The notes: generated by a model not told the origin, from the sequence alone. A stretch of 64,000 nucleotides of DNA from Lacipirellula limnantheis (GCF_007746075.1 NZ_CP036339.1:868001-932000); one strand, 5' to 3'. Positions 25,765-35,628 are shown, counted from the stretch's first letter. Program-made: numbers and translations.

Positions 25765-26775
25765 ATGTCTTCCATTGAAGCGTGGATCGTCAAGGCGCCG
25801 AAGCAAAGCTTCGTTCGTCAACAAATCGATCTCGACCCCCTGGCGAGCGACGACGTTGAAATCCAAGTTGAGCACTGCGGACTCTGCCACTCGGATCTTT
25901 CGGTTAGGAACAACGAGTGGGGCACATCACGATTCCCCGCCGTCCTGGGACATGAAGTAGTCGGTCGCATCTCGGAAGTGGGGGCGACCGTCAAAGGCCT
26001 GCAAGTCGGCCAGCGCGTTGGCGTCGGGTGGAATTGCGGTAGTTGCATGTTCTGTCGACAGTGTATGTCGGGGCAGCATCATCTCTGCGCTCAAGTGCGG
26101 GCGACGATCGTCGGGCATCGCGGGGGATTCGCGAGTCACGTACGCTCGCATTGGGCTTGGGCGCTGCCGATTCCCGAAAAACTAGCTCCAGCCGACACGG
26201 GGCCCCTGTTGTGCGGCGGCATCACGGTATTCAATCCGCTCGCGATGTATGCCACGCCAACGAGCCGCGTCGGTATTGTGGGGATCGGCGGGCTTGGCCA
26301 CATGGCGTTAAAATTTGCAGCGGCGTTTGGCTGCGACGTCACGGCCTTTACCTCAAATGAAAGCAAATTCGACGAAGCCCGTTCTTTCGGCGCAAATCAC
26401 GTCGTTGCCAGCCGCGACTCGGCGGCGATCAAGAAGCTTGCGGGAACATTCGACCTATTGATCATTTCCGTGCCCGTGCCCCTCGATTGGGACGCTCTCA
26501 TCGGCTCGCTCGCGCCGAACGGTCGGATGCACGTGGTGGGCGCCGTCTTGCAGCCAATTCCAGTCAAGGCGTTCTCGTTGATCTTCGCACAAAGGAGCAT
26601 CTCCGGTTCGCCAACCGGCGCGCCGGTGGACATGGGGACCATGCTCGAGTTTGCAGCACGGCACAACGTCACGCCGCAAACAGAGCACTTTCCCATGAGC
26701 CGGATCAACGATGCCTTCGAGCGCCTTGAATCGGGACAAGCGAGGTATCGCATCGTGCTCGACGCTGATTTTTAG
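25765..26775 (+). CDS. Zinc-dependent NAD(P) alcohol dehydrogenase
   Basis: A 336-residue MDR-superfamily enzyme close to the cinnamyl-alcohol/YahK-type aldehyde reductases. Catalytic zinc ligands appear in CGLCHSDLSVR and GHEVVG, and structural zinc ligands in CGSCMFCRQCMSGQHHLC. The Rossmann motif is GIGGLGHMALKFA, and the signature C/GITVFNPL precedes it. It interconverts alcohols and aldehydes in the cytoplasm, probably with NADPH in this branch (family knowledge). It is preceded by a 186-base gap and is convergent with the next gene. Confidence 0.92.
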   Translation: MSSIEAWIVKAPKQSFVRQQIDLDPLASDDVEIQVEHCGLCHSDLSVRNNEWGTSRFPAVLGHEVVGRISEVGATVKGLQVGQRVGVGWNCGSCMFCRQCMSGQHHLCAQVRATIVGHRGGFASHVRSHWAWALPIPEKLAPADTGPLLCGGITVFNPLAMYATPTSRVGIVGIGGLGHMALKFAAAFGCDVTAFTSNESKFDEARSFGANHVVASRDSAAIKKLAGTFDLLIISVPVPLDWDALIGSLAPNGRMHVVGAVLQPIPVKAFSLIFAQRSISGSPTGAPVDMGTMLEFAARHNVTPQTEHFPMSRINDAFERLESGQARYRIVLDADF

Positions 26776-26812
26776 TGGCAGGCGCGTCGATACAACCTGG
26801 CTTCCCGCCGCC

Positions 26813-29185
26813 TTACTCCTCAATGAACCCGTGGTAGCGGCCCAGATAGTAGGGCAAGAGAAACGCCGCGCCGTCCGCTAACTCGCTGCCGCTGCCGCCA
26901 ACGTCAAGTTGCCACGGGTTGTGATTCCAGAACTCAAAGTAGCGTTCATCGACTGGAATGACCTTGCCGTCGATGCGATGCCCCGTATTTTGGAACCAGC
27001 GATCTCGCAGCGGGACGACGTCGATCCGGTGGCTATTCTTGTGCGCCCAGTTAAAGCGATCCAACGGAAATCGCTTGAGCGTATCGACGGCGTCGTCAAG
27101 TGCGTGTTGCGGAATGGATCTGACGGGATAGCCCATCGCTCCGTCCCATACCGCGGCGAATACGAAGTTAAACAGCGGATTGCACTCGGGCCGCTCCAGC
27201 GACCAATACCATGACAGCGAATACTCATAGAATTTGCGAACCGCGGGGTCTGTTTCATAGCGCAGCAGATTGTAATAGCACATGAACGCCATCTCGTCGT
27301 CCGACTGGTTGCCCGTGCCGTATCCTAGCGACCATTTCGGGTTGAACGTGTTGGCGGCGTAAGAATGCTCTTTGACCAGCTGGTCATGATGCTGGCGAAA
27401 TTTCGGATCGCCGGTAATGTGCTCGGCCGTTTTCAGATACGACAGGATGCTCAAGGAATTAAGTCCGCGGCCGGCGATCAAATTCCCGTGGTCGAGCGTT
27501 TCGCGGTTGTAACGCCCCCAGCGCGTTGGCTGCCCATCGTGGTCAACCAGTTGATAGTCGTGATCAATCAAATGCGTCGTCATGTCGTAGACGACTTGTC
27601 GTACTCGTGCTTTTTCCTCGGCAGTCTCGGCCACTAGGTCGTAGTAGTTTGCGTATAAGAAGTAGTGGCCATCAAGCTCGTCGGAACTCGTATCACATTT
27701 CCAATACCACTGACCGTCGGCGCTAACCGGCCAACGCGGAGAGATTTCCTTCCAATGCTCGTCCTCGGCGCCGCGTACAGCGCGGTCCCGCTCTAGGTTG
27801 TCATAGTCATTGGGATTCGGCCCACTGACGGGACGAATTGAGCGGGCGGGGAATCCTTTGGGCGCGGGGTGCGATCCTCCTTGGGTGACGTCACTGAGGA
27901 ATTTGAGGGCTTCAAAGGCGGCGACGGCCCGCTTCTTTGCTTCCGGATCCTTCGTGGCGGCGTATGCGAAGCACTGCCCAGCGCCGTACATCGCGGTCCA
28001 CAACCCGTCGTTGTCGCTGTCAAACTGTTGGACTCCCTCTTTCGAGCCAGGAGTGGACGCGCCGACGGCATTCACGAACCCGAATGGCGTGCGACGATGG
28101 TGTCGATCAATCTCCTCCTCGAAGAAGGCCGCCTTTTTCGCGAGCGTCGTTGCTTGACGCTCAATAAGCCCAACGCCCTGGTTCGTAGCCATCCAGGCGT
28201 TGCCATGCTCGTCCACTGCGATGGCATTGATGACGTCGTCCGGCGTCCACCGACGCCCTTGTCGATAGTTCCACGAGGAGCCGTCGAATCGAATGGCGCC
28301 GATCTTGGTGCCGAACCAGACCACTCCAGGCTCGCCGGCCGCGCAGGCGGTGAAGTCGTCGTAGGGCAACCCCTCATCACCGGTATACAGCGCCCACTGA
28401 TCGCCGGTTCGACAACCTACCCCCTGACTGCTGGCAAACCAGAGTCTTCCTGCGCGATCGTACGTCACGCCGCGCACATCGTGCGGATACCAACTCCTTT
28501 TGCCGGCCCGCGCTCTCACCGCGTGCCAATCGCCGGCAGCCGTCCGAGATATCAGTCCGTCGGGCGCGGCGACGGTCAACTCGCCGTTAGGCGCTGCCGC
28601 CACTTGACGCACGGCTCGATGGTCGCCGACTAACTCGAGATAGGCGCCGACTGGCCGGAACTGCCCGTCGACGAGGGCAAATAGACCCTCGTCGCCTCCT
28701 AAATAGATCGTGTCGACGGCTACTGCCAACGATGCACGGCTTGCATTGGCGAATTCTGGAGGCAATGAAGCTAACGTCGCGGCCGCGCCCGTCCCAGGCG
28801 TCCATTGGACGAGCTCGTTGCCGATGGCGACCAAGATCGAATCACCATGCGTCAGCAGCGCGAGCACCTTGTTCGGCCGATTGAGACGCGCCTCCCAGCG
28901 GTCGCCGTTCCATGTAGCCAAGCCGCGCGTCGTGCCGGCAATCGCTGCTCCCTGCGGAGATAGGCTGACGGCGTTCACCTCATCGCTGGGAAGACCGTCT
29001 GCCGTCGAGAAGACGCGGAGGCGCTCGGCGGCGAACTCACCCACCTTCACGGGCGTGATCTGCTCGTCGTGCAACGGCAAATCTTCAATCGGCAGTTCGC
29101 CGGCAAGGACGGAGGGCGTCAGGTTCCCGACGAGCATTCCGACAACTAACGCGAGTCGAGACAGCCAAGCGTTCCGGGCGTTCAT
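26813..29185 (-). CDS. Secreted fusion: regulator-type propeller plus alpha/alpha-toroid-like domain
   Basis: A 790-residue protein with a signal peptide (LALVVGMLVGNLTPSVLAGE). The N-terminal 330 or so residues form a two-component-regulator-type propeller (RVFSTADGLPSDEVNAVSLS; GRLWFASSQGVGC; GVVWFGTKIGAIRFDG; HGNAWMATNQGVGLI). The C-terminal part is helical with many aromatic and acidic residues (SDNDGLWTAMYGAGQCFAYA; YWKCDTSSDELDGHYFLYAN; WYWSLERPECNP), recalling glycosidase or lyase alpha/alpha barrels. Catalytic function is unassigned. It is the last of four minus-strand genes. Confidence 0.75.
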   Translation of the reverse strand: MNARNAWLSRLALVVGMLVGNLTPSVLAGELPIEDLPLHDEQITPVKVGEFAAERLRVFSTADGLPSDEVNAVSLSPQGAAIAGTTRGLATWNGDRWEARLNRPNKVLALLTHGDSILVAIGNELVQWTPGTGAAATLASLPPEFANASRASLAVAVDTIYLGGDEGLFALVDGQFRPVGAYLELVGDHRAVRQVAAAPNGELTVAAPDGLISRTAAGDWHAVRARAGKRSWYPHDVRGVTYDRAGRLWFASSQGVGCRTGDQWALYTGDEGLPYDDFTACAAGEPGVVWFGTKIGAIRFDGSSWNYRQGRRWTPDDVINAIAVDEHGNAWMATNQGVGLIERQATTLAKKAAFFEEEIDRHHRRTPFGFVNAVGASTPGSKEGVQQFDSDNDGLWTAMYGAGQCFAYAATKDPEAKKRAVAAFEALKFLSDVTQGGSHPAPKGFPARSIRPVSGPNPNDYDNLERDRAVRGAEDEHWKEISPRWPVSADGQWYWKCDTSSDELDGHYFLYANYYDLVAETAEEKARVRQVVYDMTTHLIDHDYQLVDHDGQPTRWGRYNRETLDHGNLIAGRGLNSLSILSYLKTAEHITGDPKFRQHHDQLVKEHSYAANTFNPKWSLGYGTGNQSDDEMAFMCYYNLLRYETDPAVRKFYEYSLSWYWSLERPECNPLFNFVFAAVWDGAMGYPVRSIPQHALDDAVDTLKRFPLDRFNWAHKNSHRIDVVPLRDRWFQNTGHRIDGKVIPVDERYFEFWNHNPWQLDVGGSGSELADGAAFLLPYYLGRYHGFIEE

Positions 29186-29340
29186 TAAAAGCTCCCATAA
29201 TGGTGGAGTGGCCCGCCCTGCCTTGGAAATTTGCCGCGTCCTGTCCTGAAGCGTCGTTTCCTCAATTCGACGCCATAATCCGCCCGCAATTGAAGCGCAA
29301 TTTTAGTATAACCCGTGACCTCGGCGAGGGCGAGAACGCG

Positions 29341-30438
29341 TCACTTCGCGCGTGCAATGCGTCGCACCCGATGATGCAGCGTGTCGCCAACGTAGATGGC
29401 GCCGTCCGGCCCGACGCATACGCCATGCGGCGCGTATAACGCCTTTGCGTAAGTTTCCCCGCTCGCGCGCGAAGCTGGCGCTGGGCCGCCTACAATTGTC
29501 GTGATCTTGCCAGTTTCAACTTCGATGCGCCGAATGGCATTGTTCTCCGTGTCGGCGACAAACGCGTTTCCCAGATCATCGACGGTGATTCCTTTCGGAC
29601 CATTCAGACGCGCCGCTCTTGCGGGCCCGCCGTCTCCAGAAAAACCCCTGTCTCCCGCGCCGGCGACATGATGCAGGATGCCGTCGCTCAAGTTCATCTT
29701 CCAAACGCTGTGCCCTTCGCGCGAGGCAATCCACAAAACGCCGTCGCGGATGAACAGCGCTCGTGGACCGAGAAACGACGCTCCGCGAGCTGGCTGACCG
29801 TCGTGGGCGGCAATCGGTCGCGAGTCGCCCGCAATCGAGTCGACGATCCCAGTGGCAAGATCGACGCGGCGAATGCGATGATTGCCGACGTCGGCGATGT
29901 ATAAACCGCCGGTTTCGTCGAGGGCGATGCTGTGCGGCTGTTGGAACAACGCCTGGGTCGCCGGCCCCCCGTCGCCGCCGAAGCCCGGTCGGCCGGCGCC
30001 GGCGACGGTTTGGATGACGTGGCTCTCGGCGTCGATGCGACGCACGACGTGATTCATCATCTCGACGATGTACATGTTCCCGACAGCGTCGAAACGGACC
30101 TCGTAGGGTTCGTTCAGGCAGGCGTCGGTGGCGGGCCCGCCATCGCCGGCATACCCGCGCCGTCCGCAGCCGGCGACGGTCGTTAGCGCGCCAGAACGAA
30201 TGTCGAGGCGACGGACGCGATGATTTCGGACCTCGGCAATGTACAACGCGCCGTCCGGGCCCCACTCCACCCCGAAGGGCTCGCCAATATTCGCGCTTAG
30301 TGCATCGCCGTCGCCGTTGTTCTCCGGCGCGCCGCAGCCAGCAATCGTTTCAAGCGCGAAGTCGTCGGCATGAGCGATTGAAGTCTGTGCGCCTATGGCT
30401 GCAATCAGGAGGAAGCACAGCCGACAGGCTCGGGACAT
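29341..30438 (-). CDS. Secreted NHL-repeat beta-propeller protein
   Basis: A 365-residue protein with a signal peptide (LCFLLIAAIGAQTSIAHA). Five to six NHL blades follow, each with a G-D-G-G-P-A signature and an IADVGNHRIRRVD-type strand (for example LYIAEVRNHRVRRLD, MYIVEMMNHVVRRID, LYIADVGNHRIRRVD, AFVADTENNAIRRIE). NHL propellers usually bind protein or other ligands. No enzymatic motif is visible. It is part of the minus-strand cluster of secreted propellers from 26.8 to 32.9 kb. Confidence 0.85.
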   Translation of the reverse strand: MSRACRLCFLLIAAIGAQTSIAHADDFALETIAGCGAPENNGDGDALSANIGEPFGVEWGPDGALYIAEVRNHRVRRLDIRSGALTTVAGCGRRGYAGDGGPATDACLNEPYEVRFDAVGNMYIVEMMNHVVRRIDAESHVIQTVAGAGRPGFGGDGGPATQALFQQPHSIALDETGGLYIADVGNHRIRRVDLATGIVDSIAGDSRPIAAHDGQPARGASFLGPRALFIRDGVLWIASREGHSVWKMNLSDGILHHVAGAGDRGFSGDGGPARAARLNGPKGITVDDLGNAFVADTENNAIRRIEVETGKITTIVGGPAPASRASGETYAKALYAPHGVCVGPDGAIYVGDTLHHRVRRIARAK

Positions 30439-30504
30439 GGCAGCATCGCTGGGCGGATGAAGTCGGCTTAAGGACGCTTAACGAAGAATCCGTTGAGATC
30501 GCCT

Positions 30505-31716
30505 TTAATTCGGCGCGGCAAACTTCCAAAGGTGCTTATCGCTACGCACGTAGAATGCTTCTCCAGCGAGCGCGGGAGTACACATAATCGTTTCCCCAAG
30601 TTCCAAGCGACTTGCAATCTTCCCTTTTTCGCCGCCCAATTCAATGGTTTGAAGAACGCCATTTTCATCGGCCAAATAGAGATGTCCGTTCCCGGCGAGC
30701 GGCGAGGCATAAGCCTGCTTGCACTTTAGTCGCATCTGCCACTCCGGCTTGCCGGTGGCCAGATCAGCGCAGGATAGAATTGAGTCTTTCAGGACGTAGA
30801 CGCGATCTTCATATGCGACAGGCGTCGGCGTATCGGGAGAGAGCTTGGAGTCGCTCCAGACGACTTCAGGAACTGGCGCGCTTTCACTCGGTCGCAGCAC
30901 CGTTAACTCTCGAAGCGGCGCCACCACCAGATCGCCGGCAATCGTTGACGATGCAACCGAGCCGCATGGCTGCTCAACTTCCCATTTGATCTTGCCGGTG
31001 CGCGGCTCGATCGCCTGCAGCGACTTCTTCGACTGCAGGATCACTTCGGCGGCATTTCCGCCGGACGGGTGATAGAGCGTCGGCGATGCATGGATCGCCG
31101 ACTTCTCACGATCGTGTTTCCAGAGCGTCGCGCCGGTGAGCGCGTCGAGACCCGTGGCAAACGACTCGCTATCGGTGTCTAGCTGCAGTACCAGCGCGCC
31201 GTCGGAGACGACCGGCGACGACGACATGCCGAGCGAACTGCTGGCGTTCGGAAAGTCGTGTCCCAAGCCCCGGTACCAGATCAACTGACCGTCCAGATCC
31301 AAACAAATCACGTCATTGCATGAGTAGTACGCATAGATGCGCTCGCCATCGCTGCAGGCTTGCGGAGTCGCCATGCACATCGACTCGTGACAGACCGTGC
31401 GACCCGTGGCCTTGAACTGGCGATCCCACAACGGCTCGCCCGTCTCCGTCGAGAAGCAAAGCACATGGAGGCGGTCGTCTCGATAACCGCTGCTCGCCGT
31501 GAGGAAAATCCGATTGCCGACGACCACCGGGCCCGATAGCCCTCGGCCGGGCAACTCCGCTTTCCATTTCAGCGTCTGGGGATCGTCGAGCTTTGTAGGC
31601 AAGTTCTCACCCGCGCCGACGCCCGAACTATCGTTGCCGCGAAACTGGCGCCAATCTTCCGCGCGGGCGGCTCGCGACACGAAAAGCAAGCAGAGAATTA
31701 GTGCAAATGTTCTCAT
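30505..31716 (-). CDS. Secreted PQQ-binding-like beta-propeller protein
   Basis: A 403-residue protein with a signal peptide (LILCLLFVSRAARAE) and the common planctomycete mature start DWRQFRGNDSSGVG. PQQ-like blades include VVVGNRIFLTASSGYRDDRL, GALVLQLDTDSES with LDALTGATLWK, and GHLYLADENGVLQTI. Related proteins are often annotated BamB-like or PQQ-dependent, but cofactor-binding residues cannot be confirmed. It lies 56 bases after the 31773-32939 gene and 66 bases before the NHL gene, so co-transcription is likely. Confidence 0.85.
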   Translation of the reverse strand: MRTFALILCLLFVSRAARAEDWRQFRGNDSSGVGAGENLPTKLDDPQTLKWKAELPGRGLSGPVVVGNRIFLTASSGYRDDRLHVLCFSTETGEPLWDRQFKATGRTVCHESMCMATPQACSDGERIYAYYSCNDVICLDLDGQLIWYRGLGHDFPNASSSLGMSSSPVVSDGALVLQLDTDSESFATGLDALTGATLWKHDREKSAIHASPTLYHPSGGNAAEVILQSKKSLQAIEPRTGKIKWEVEQPCGSVASSTIAGDLVVAPLRELTVLRPSESAPVPEVVWSDSKLSPDTPTPVAYEDRVYVLKDSILSCADLATGKPEWQMRLKCKQAYASPLAGNGHLYLADENGVLQTIELGGEKGKIASRLELGETIMCTPALAGEAFYVRSDKHLWKFAAPN

Positions 31717-31772
31717 CAGTTTCCCAGGACAAAATTGTTCCGCCGCGCGACATGCCTATCGATCGCTGCAAC

Positions 31773-32939
31773 TTACCTCTGCGAGACCTTTTCAGCATCG
31801 CTTGATGGGGCGCCGACCGGCAGAATGGCTTTCCCCGACTCGTCGCAGATGCGCAGTTGAAACTCCCAGCGTTGCGCCCAGTCTTGCGTCTGCTCGTTCT
31901 GGCAAATCTTCAGGAGGATTCGATTCTTCCCCGCCTTGAGCCTCACCGGCGTGCGGTACTGATCCAGTCGCGACGACTGGTGATACTCTTCGTGCGCGAA
32001 CATAGGTTGGTCATTGATCCACAATTTCCAGCCGTTAGGCGTACCGAGCCGAATTTCCGCGGGCTGGTCTCGCTCCGAATCAAATTCGCAATAGGCATAG
32101 GCCACCGCTCCCTTGTGGCGACCCAACAGATTGTTCAGGTCGAGAATCGCGTGGCGTTCGTCGCTCGTTTTCTCGACCCAGGCGACTTCGCCCTCCGTTC
32201 CGGCGTACTTCTTCTGTAGATCGATCTCCGATTCCGGAGCGTATGCTGCATCGAAGCCGATTCCGCCGCGATGATCGAACGGGGCGATCAACCACCAGCG
32301 ATTGAGGAGGCCGAGCTGTCTCTTCAAATCGGGCGCTTCGCCCAGCTCGACCAGCTTATCGAACGCGAGGTCGAGTTGATCGGGGTCGAGGGCTGCATTG
32401 AACGCTTCAGCATACAGCGTTTTGCAACCGGCGACGTTTTTGGCATCGTGTGCCCGCAACGCCTCGTCGAGCAGACGCTGCACGCTGGCACGACGAAACT
32501 CAGCGCTGGGATCGTCGATCATCCCAGGAACCAATCGGTCAGCAGCATCGGGATCAATTTTCAGGAGCCAATCGAACGCGAGCTGACGAGATTCCGCCGA
32601 GTGCGAGCGATCGAGCGTGAATGCTTCCAGCTCGGGTTGCACGGCGAGCCGCCCACTCTTCAGCTCTCGGTCTGCGATCAACTCGAAAGCCCCGCGCAGC
32701 CAGTTTGAGGCAATGGGATTTGCGCGATCCATGCCATGCAGCAGCGGCAACAGCGCTGTTGCAGGTTGCTGGGAGAGGTCGCGCAGCGCGGACGCCGCCT
32801 GCTCATGTCCTTTGCCCTGCGCACCGACGTCCATGAGGGCCTGAATGCTCTCATCCATCTCAGCGGCGCCGATCCAACCCGGGCGAGCGCAGAGCAGAGT
32901 TAGGACGCACGAGAGGATTACGATCGGATGCCAATGCAC
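31773..32939 (-). CDS. Secreted hypothetical protein, helical repeats plus beta-sandwich-like end
   Basis: A 388-residue protein with a signal peptide (ILSCVLTLLCARPGWIGAAE). The first half reads as HEAT-like helical repeats (SALRDLSQQPATALLPLLHG; QLAFDWLLKIDPDAADRLVP). The last third has a beta-sandwich pattern (WKLWINDQPMFAHEEYHQ; VRLKAGKNRILLKICQNE), like the carbohydrate-binding-type domains of secreted planctomycete proteins. I cannot name a function. It is the first gene of the minus-strand propeller cluster. Confidence 0.7.
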   Translation of the reverse strand: MHWHPIVILSCVLTLLCARPGWIGAAEMDESIQALMDVGAQGKGHEQAASALRDLSQQPATALLPLLHGMDRANPIASNWLRGAFELIADRELKSGRLAVQPELEAFTLDRSHSAESRQLAFDWLLKIDPDAADRLVPGMIDDPSAEFRRASVQRLLDEALRAHDAKNVAGCKTLYAEAFNAALDPDQLDLAFDKLVELGEAPDLKRQLGLLNRWWLIAPFDHRGGIGFDAAYAPESEIDLQKKYAGTEGEVAWVEKTSDERHAILDLNNLLGRHKGAVAYAYCEFDSERDQPAEIRLGTPNGWKLWINDQPMFAHEEYHQSSRLDQYRTPVRLKAGKNRILLKICQNEQTQDWAQRWEFQLRICDESGKAILPVGAPSSDAEKVSQR

Positions 32940-33282
32940 GCGTTCACTCCTTTTGCCATCGGTTCTTGTCGCCGCAATCGCTTGCGAGATGCACGACTGC
33001 GCGCCGAGTGCGGGGACAGAAAGCTAGCCACGACGCCCGCGGAACGACGCGTCGAGTGCCGATCGCCCTGATTGTAGAGGAGGTGGCGGCGGGTGCAAAT
33101 TTATTCGGCTACGGCGCGCCAGGGTGCGAAAAGGATCGTCCGACAAGTAACAAAGCCGCGGAGGACGCGGGTCTCGCCGCCCAAGCTCGGTGAAATGCAA
33201 GGTGCATTCCGACTGCCCCCGGCTTGCAAGCGATGCCTCGCGCCTCCGCGGCTGCAATGGCCGTCGAGTGGAATCGACGTTC
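32940..33282. other. Intergenic region, no gene seen
   Basis: These 343 bases separate an HTH-protein gene from the propeller cluster, both on the minus strand. They should hold the promoter of the cluster. No hairpin or repeat copy stands out. Confidence 0.5.
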
Positions 33283-33825
33283 CTAGTAACTGGAATCGCC
33301 AAAAAAGCTATCGGGAATCGTCCGCTCAATAATCCGCCCCATTTCGTCTTGCGTGCGACGCTGGCCGACTGAGTGCCAAGCCGAGACTTCCTTCAGTTCG
33401 GGCATGACCTCGACCAGCTGGGTGATCAACATTGCGGTGAGCCGCTGGATCGGGGCGTCGGTCGCGGACTCTTCCAAGGCTTTCGCCGTTTTCATCACGC
33501 GGAGCATTCGCGCCCGCTGGTTGACAGGCTCTGACAGCGGGCCTGAACTATCGACGAGCAAGTCCGCGAGCGGCACTTCAAGCACCTCTTGCCAGCGGAT
33601 AAGTTGCGACAGCGACAGATCATGCGTCGGGTTCTCCTGTTCGCGGACTTCTTGCATCGAGATGCCCAGCCGCCGCGCGGCCGAGCGGATCGAAACCCCC
33701 TGCTCCTGCCGCACGTCGCAAATGCGGTGCAGTGGGCGCCGGGCGCCAACCGTCGGAGGGACGATGGGTGCGGGCGTGGGGGAGTGGAAATTGCCGAGGT
33801 TAAAGTTGTATTCCACGGTACTCAT
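33283..33825 (-). CDS. Helix-turn-helix (XRE-like) regulator
   Basis: A 180-residue protein starting MSTVEYNFNLGNFHSPTPAP. The HTH runs from about residue 33 (LHRICDVRQEQGVSIRSAAR, then RLGISMQEVREQEN). It is followed by helices that read like a planctomycete-specific family (LSQLIRWQEVLEVPLADLLV; RAKMLRVMK-type region). GGAGG lies 10 bases before the ATG at 33825, so the longer in-frame start is rejected. Target genes are unknown. Confidence 0.7.
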   Translation of the reverse strand: MSTVEYNFNLGNFHSPTPAPIVPPTVGARRPLHRICDVRQEQGVSIRSAARRLGISMQEVREQENPTHDLSLSQLIRWQEVLEVPLADLLVDSSGPLSEPVNQRARMLRVMKTAKALEESATDAPIQRLTAMLITQLVEVMPELKEVSAWHSVGQRRTQDEMGRIIERTIPDSFFGDSSY

Positions 33826-34375
33826 CGCTGGGGCGCCTCCACTCGCCGACCGAGAAGCGGCCGGACGAGATTCCGAAGTGGTGTCCTGGGAGCTCACGCG
33901 ACCGCTCGCCGCGGCAACGCCCACGCGCATCCGAGCGCAACGCTGCCGTAGCCAAATGGGTCGGGAGAGCTGGTAGTCGGCATAACGATAAGAATGCTGA
34001 CTCGCCGCGATCAGTGCGGAGCGAGACGCCTGTTAGGACTGCCGCCAAACCTACCAGCCGAGTAAGGTTCTTGCCCTGGCGACGGTCGTTGGAGAGAAGT
34101 CAGCTGGCCGGCACAACTCCTCTCGAAGCACCCTTATGGTAGGCGTGCCTGGAAGGGGAAACAAGTAGCGGCAGCTCGCAATCGCCGGTGCGACGGCCCC
34201 TCACTGGCAGCAGCTATCCGTGCAAGTGCTTGCGGATGGCGCGCTCACTTTTTTCCCCCGTATGAAAGCGGAAAGCAGTGATTTTCGCGCATTAACCCGA
34301 CGCTAGTCCCACAAAGCTTGTGGACAATTCGCAACGCGGGAGTAGGTGCGTTGACGTACGACTGTAAGCTCGCGC
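33826..34375. other. Intergenic region, no gene seen
   Basis: About 550 bases between two minus-strand genes. A small CCACAAAGCTTGTGG hairpin at about 34309-34323 is the only structure noticed. No credible reading frame or repeat copy was found. Confidence 0.5.
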
Positions 34376-34966
34376 CTACTTGCCGAGCGGCGCACTGAAG
34401 CTGGTCATCGCAGGCATGAGTCCGTCGAGGGCCGAGCCCAGTACAGGCGAACCTGAGCGTTTGCGACGCGAGCCGGCGGGCTCGTCGATTCGCAGCCAGC
34501 GAAAGGCTCCGCTGCTCCGTCGACCTTCGACCAGCGGCGGACGGGAGGGCGCCTGCAAGGCCCCCCGCCGCGTGCCTCGCCCCTCGCCCATCAGCGTCGC
34601 TGCGGGCGAATGGGGCGCGTCTCGGCGGTCGCCCTCTGCACCCAAGAGAAGCGCCAGTTCCTGATGATTGATCTCGCCGACCCCGCTGTGGGCGACCACG
34701 TCGGTGACCCGTAATCGCGAACGAACCTGCTCAAGCGCTGCGCCCAGACCCCGCTGGTAAGGCTGACGCAGGATCTGCAACTGCGGAAACTCGCTGGCCA
34801 ATTCGCACGCGATTTCGTAGGTAGCGTCAGTCGACCCATCGTCGACGACCGCCACTTGCATCCGACGACCCGTCGTCTCCGCCAATTCCATTAACCCCAG
34901 CAATGACGAGCGGAGGGAACGCTCGGCGTTGTGGACGGGCAATACGATCGTGACGGGGGAGTTCAA
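34376..34966 (-). CDS. Short glycosyltransferase family 2-like protein
   Basis: A 196-residue protein. The first 100 or so residues match the start of a GT2 nucleotide-sugar-binding fold (VTIVLPVHNAERSLRSSLLG; VAVVDDGSTDATYEIACELA; GLGAALEQVR). The usual second half, with the metal-binding DxD and acceptor region, is replaced by a low-complexity Arg/Pro/Ser/Gly-rich tail. It is probably a truncated or regulatory GT2 protein. The start is TTG at 34966, with GGAG 8 bases upstream; an out-of-frame ATG overlaps it. Confidence 0.6.
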   Translation of the reverse strand: MNSPVTIVLPVHNAERSLRSSLLGLMELAETTGRRMQVAVVDDGSTDATYEIACELASEFPQLQILRQPYQRGLGAALEQVRSRLRVTDVVAHSGVGEINHQELALLLGAEGDRRDAPHSPAATLMGEGRGTRRGALQAPSRPPLVEGRRSSGAFRWLRIDEPAGSRRKRSGSPVLGSALDGLMPAMTSFSAPLGK

Positions 34967-35241
34967 GTGGCATCTCCAACGATTCGTGCGGGGAGTGCGC
35001 GGGACCTGTTTAGATCCATCGACGGAACCGGAAGGGGGCTCCAGCGGCGCGGCAAACTCGCATGTTGGGCCTAAATTTCCCGCCGCGCCGGTCGTGCCGA
35101 CGATGACAGGAGTCTCGTCCGTGACGATCGATCCAGATCGGCTTGGACTCGACGTGCGTAGACGGGCGCGGGCCGCGCCAGGTATCCTGGGGTGGCGGGC
35201 CGTGGGCGCTCGCTGGCTGTAGCCTCTCTCCTGAGTTTCCC

Positions 35242-35628
35242 GTGGCCGCCGACCTTCCCAACTTCGATACGCCTGACAGGCTCGTGACGGCAGTGGTTCA
35301 GGACGCCTCGACGGGGCGGGTCTTGATGCTTGCTCACATGAACCGCACGGCGTGGGAGGAAACCATCGCCACCGGCCGGGCCTGCTATTTCAGCCGTAGC
35401 CGTGGCCGTTTGTGGCGGAAGGGCGAAGAGAGCGGTCACGTCCAGCATGTGCGCGAGGCGTACGTCGACTGCGACGGTGACGCCGTGCTACTGAAGGTCG
35501 ATCAGACCGGGGCGGCGTGCCACGAAGGCTTTGAAAGTTGCTTCTTTCGCCGCCGCACCGATGGTGGTTGGGAAGTGATTGGCGAGCCCTTGGTCAATCC
35601 AAAGACGATCTATCAACAAAAAGAGTAA
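35242..35628 (+). CDS. hisI: Phosphoribosyl-AMP cyclohydrolase
   Basis: A 128-residue enzyme for the third step of histidine synthesis, opening the purine ring of PR-AMP. Motifs include [20 protein letters not shown], a [16 protein letters not shown] block, the metal-binding [13 protein letters not shown] and the zinc-site [13 protein letters not shown]. The start is GTG at 35242, chosen because the fold begins at once; no strong Shine-Dalgarno sequence is seen, and the frame is open further upstream. The RidA-family gene begins 5 bases after its stop. HisE is not fused to it. Confidence 0.92.
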   Translation: MAADLPNFDTPDRLVTAVVQDASTGRVLMLAHMNRTAWEETIATGRACYFSRSRGRLWRKGEESGHVQHVREAYVDCDGDAVLLKVDQTGAACHEGFESCFFRRRTDGGWEVIGEPLVNPKTIYQQKE

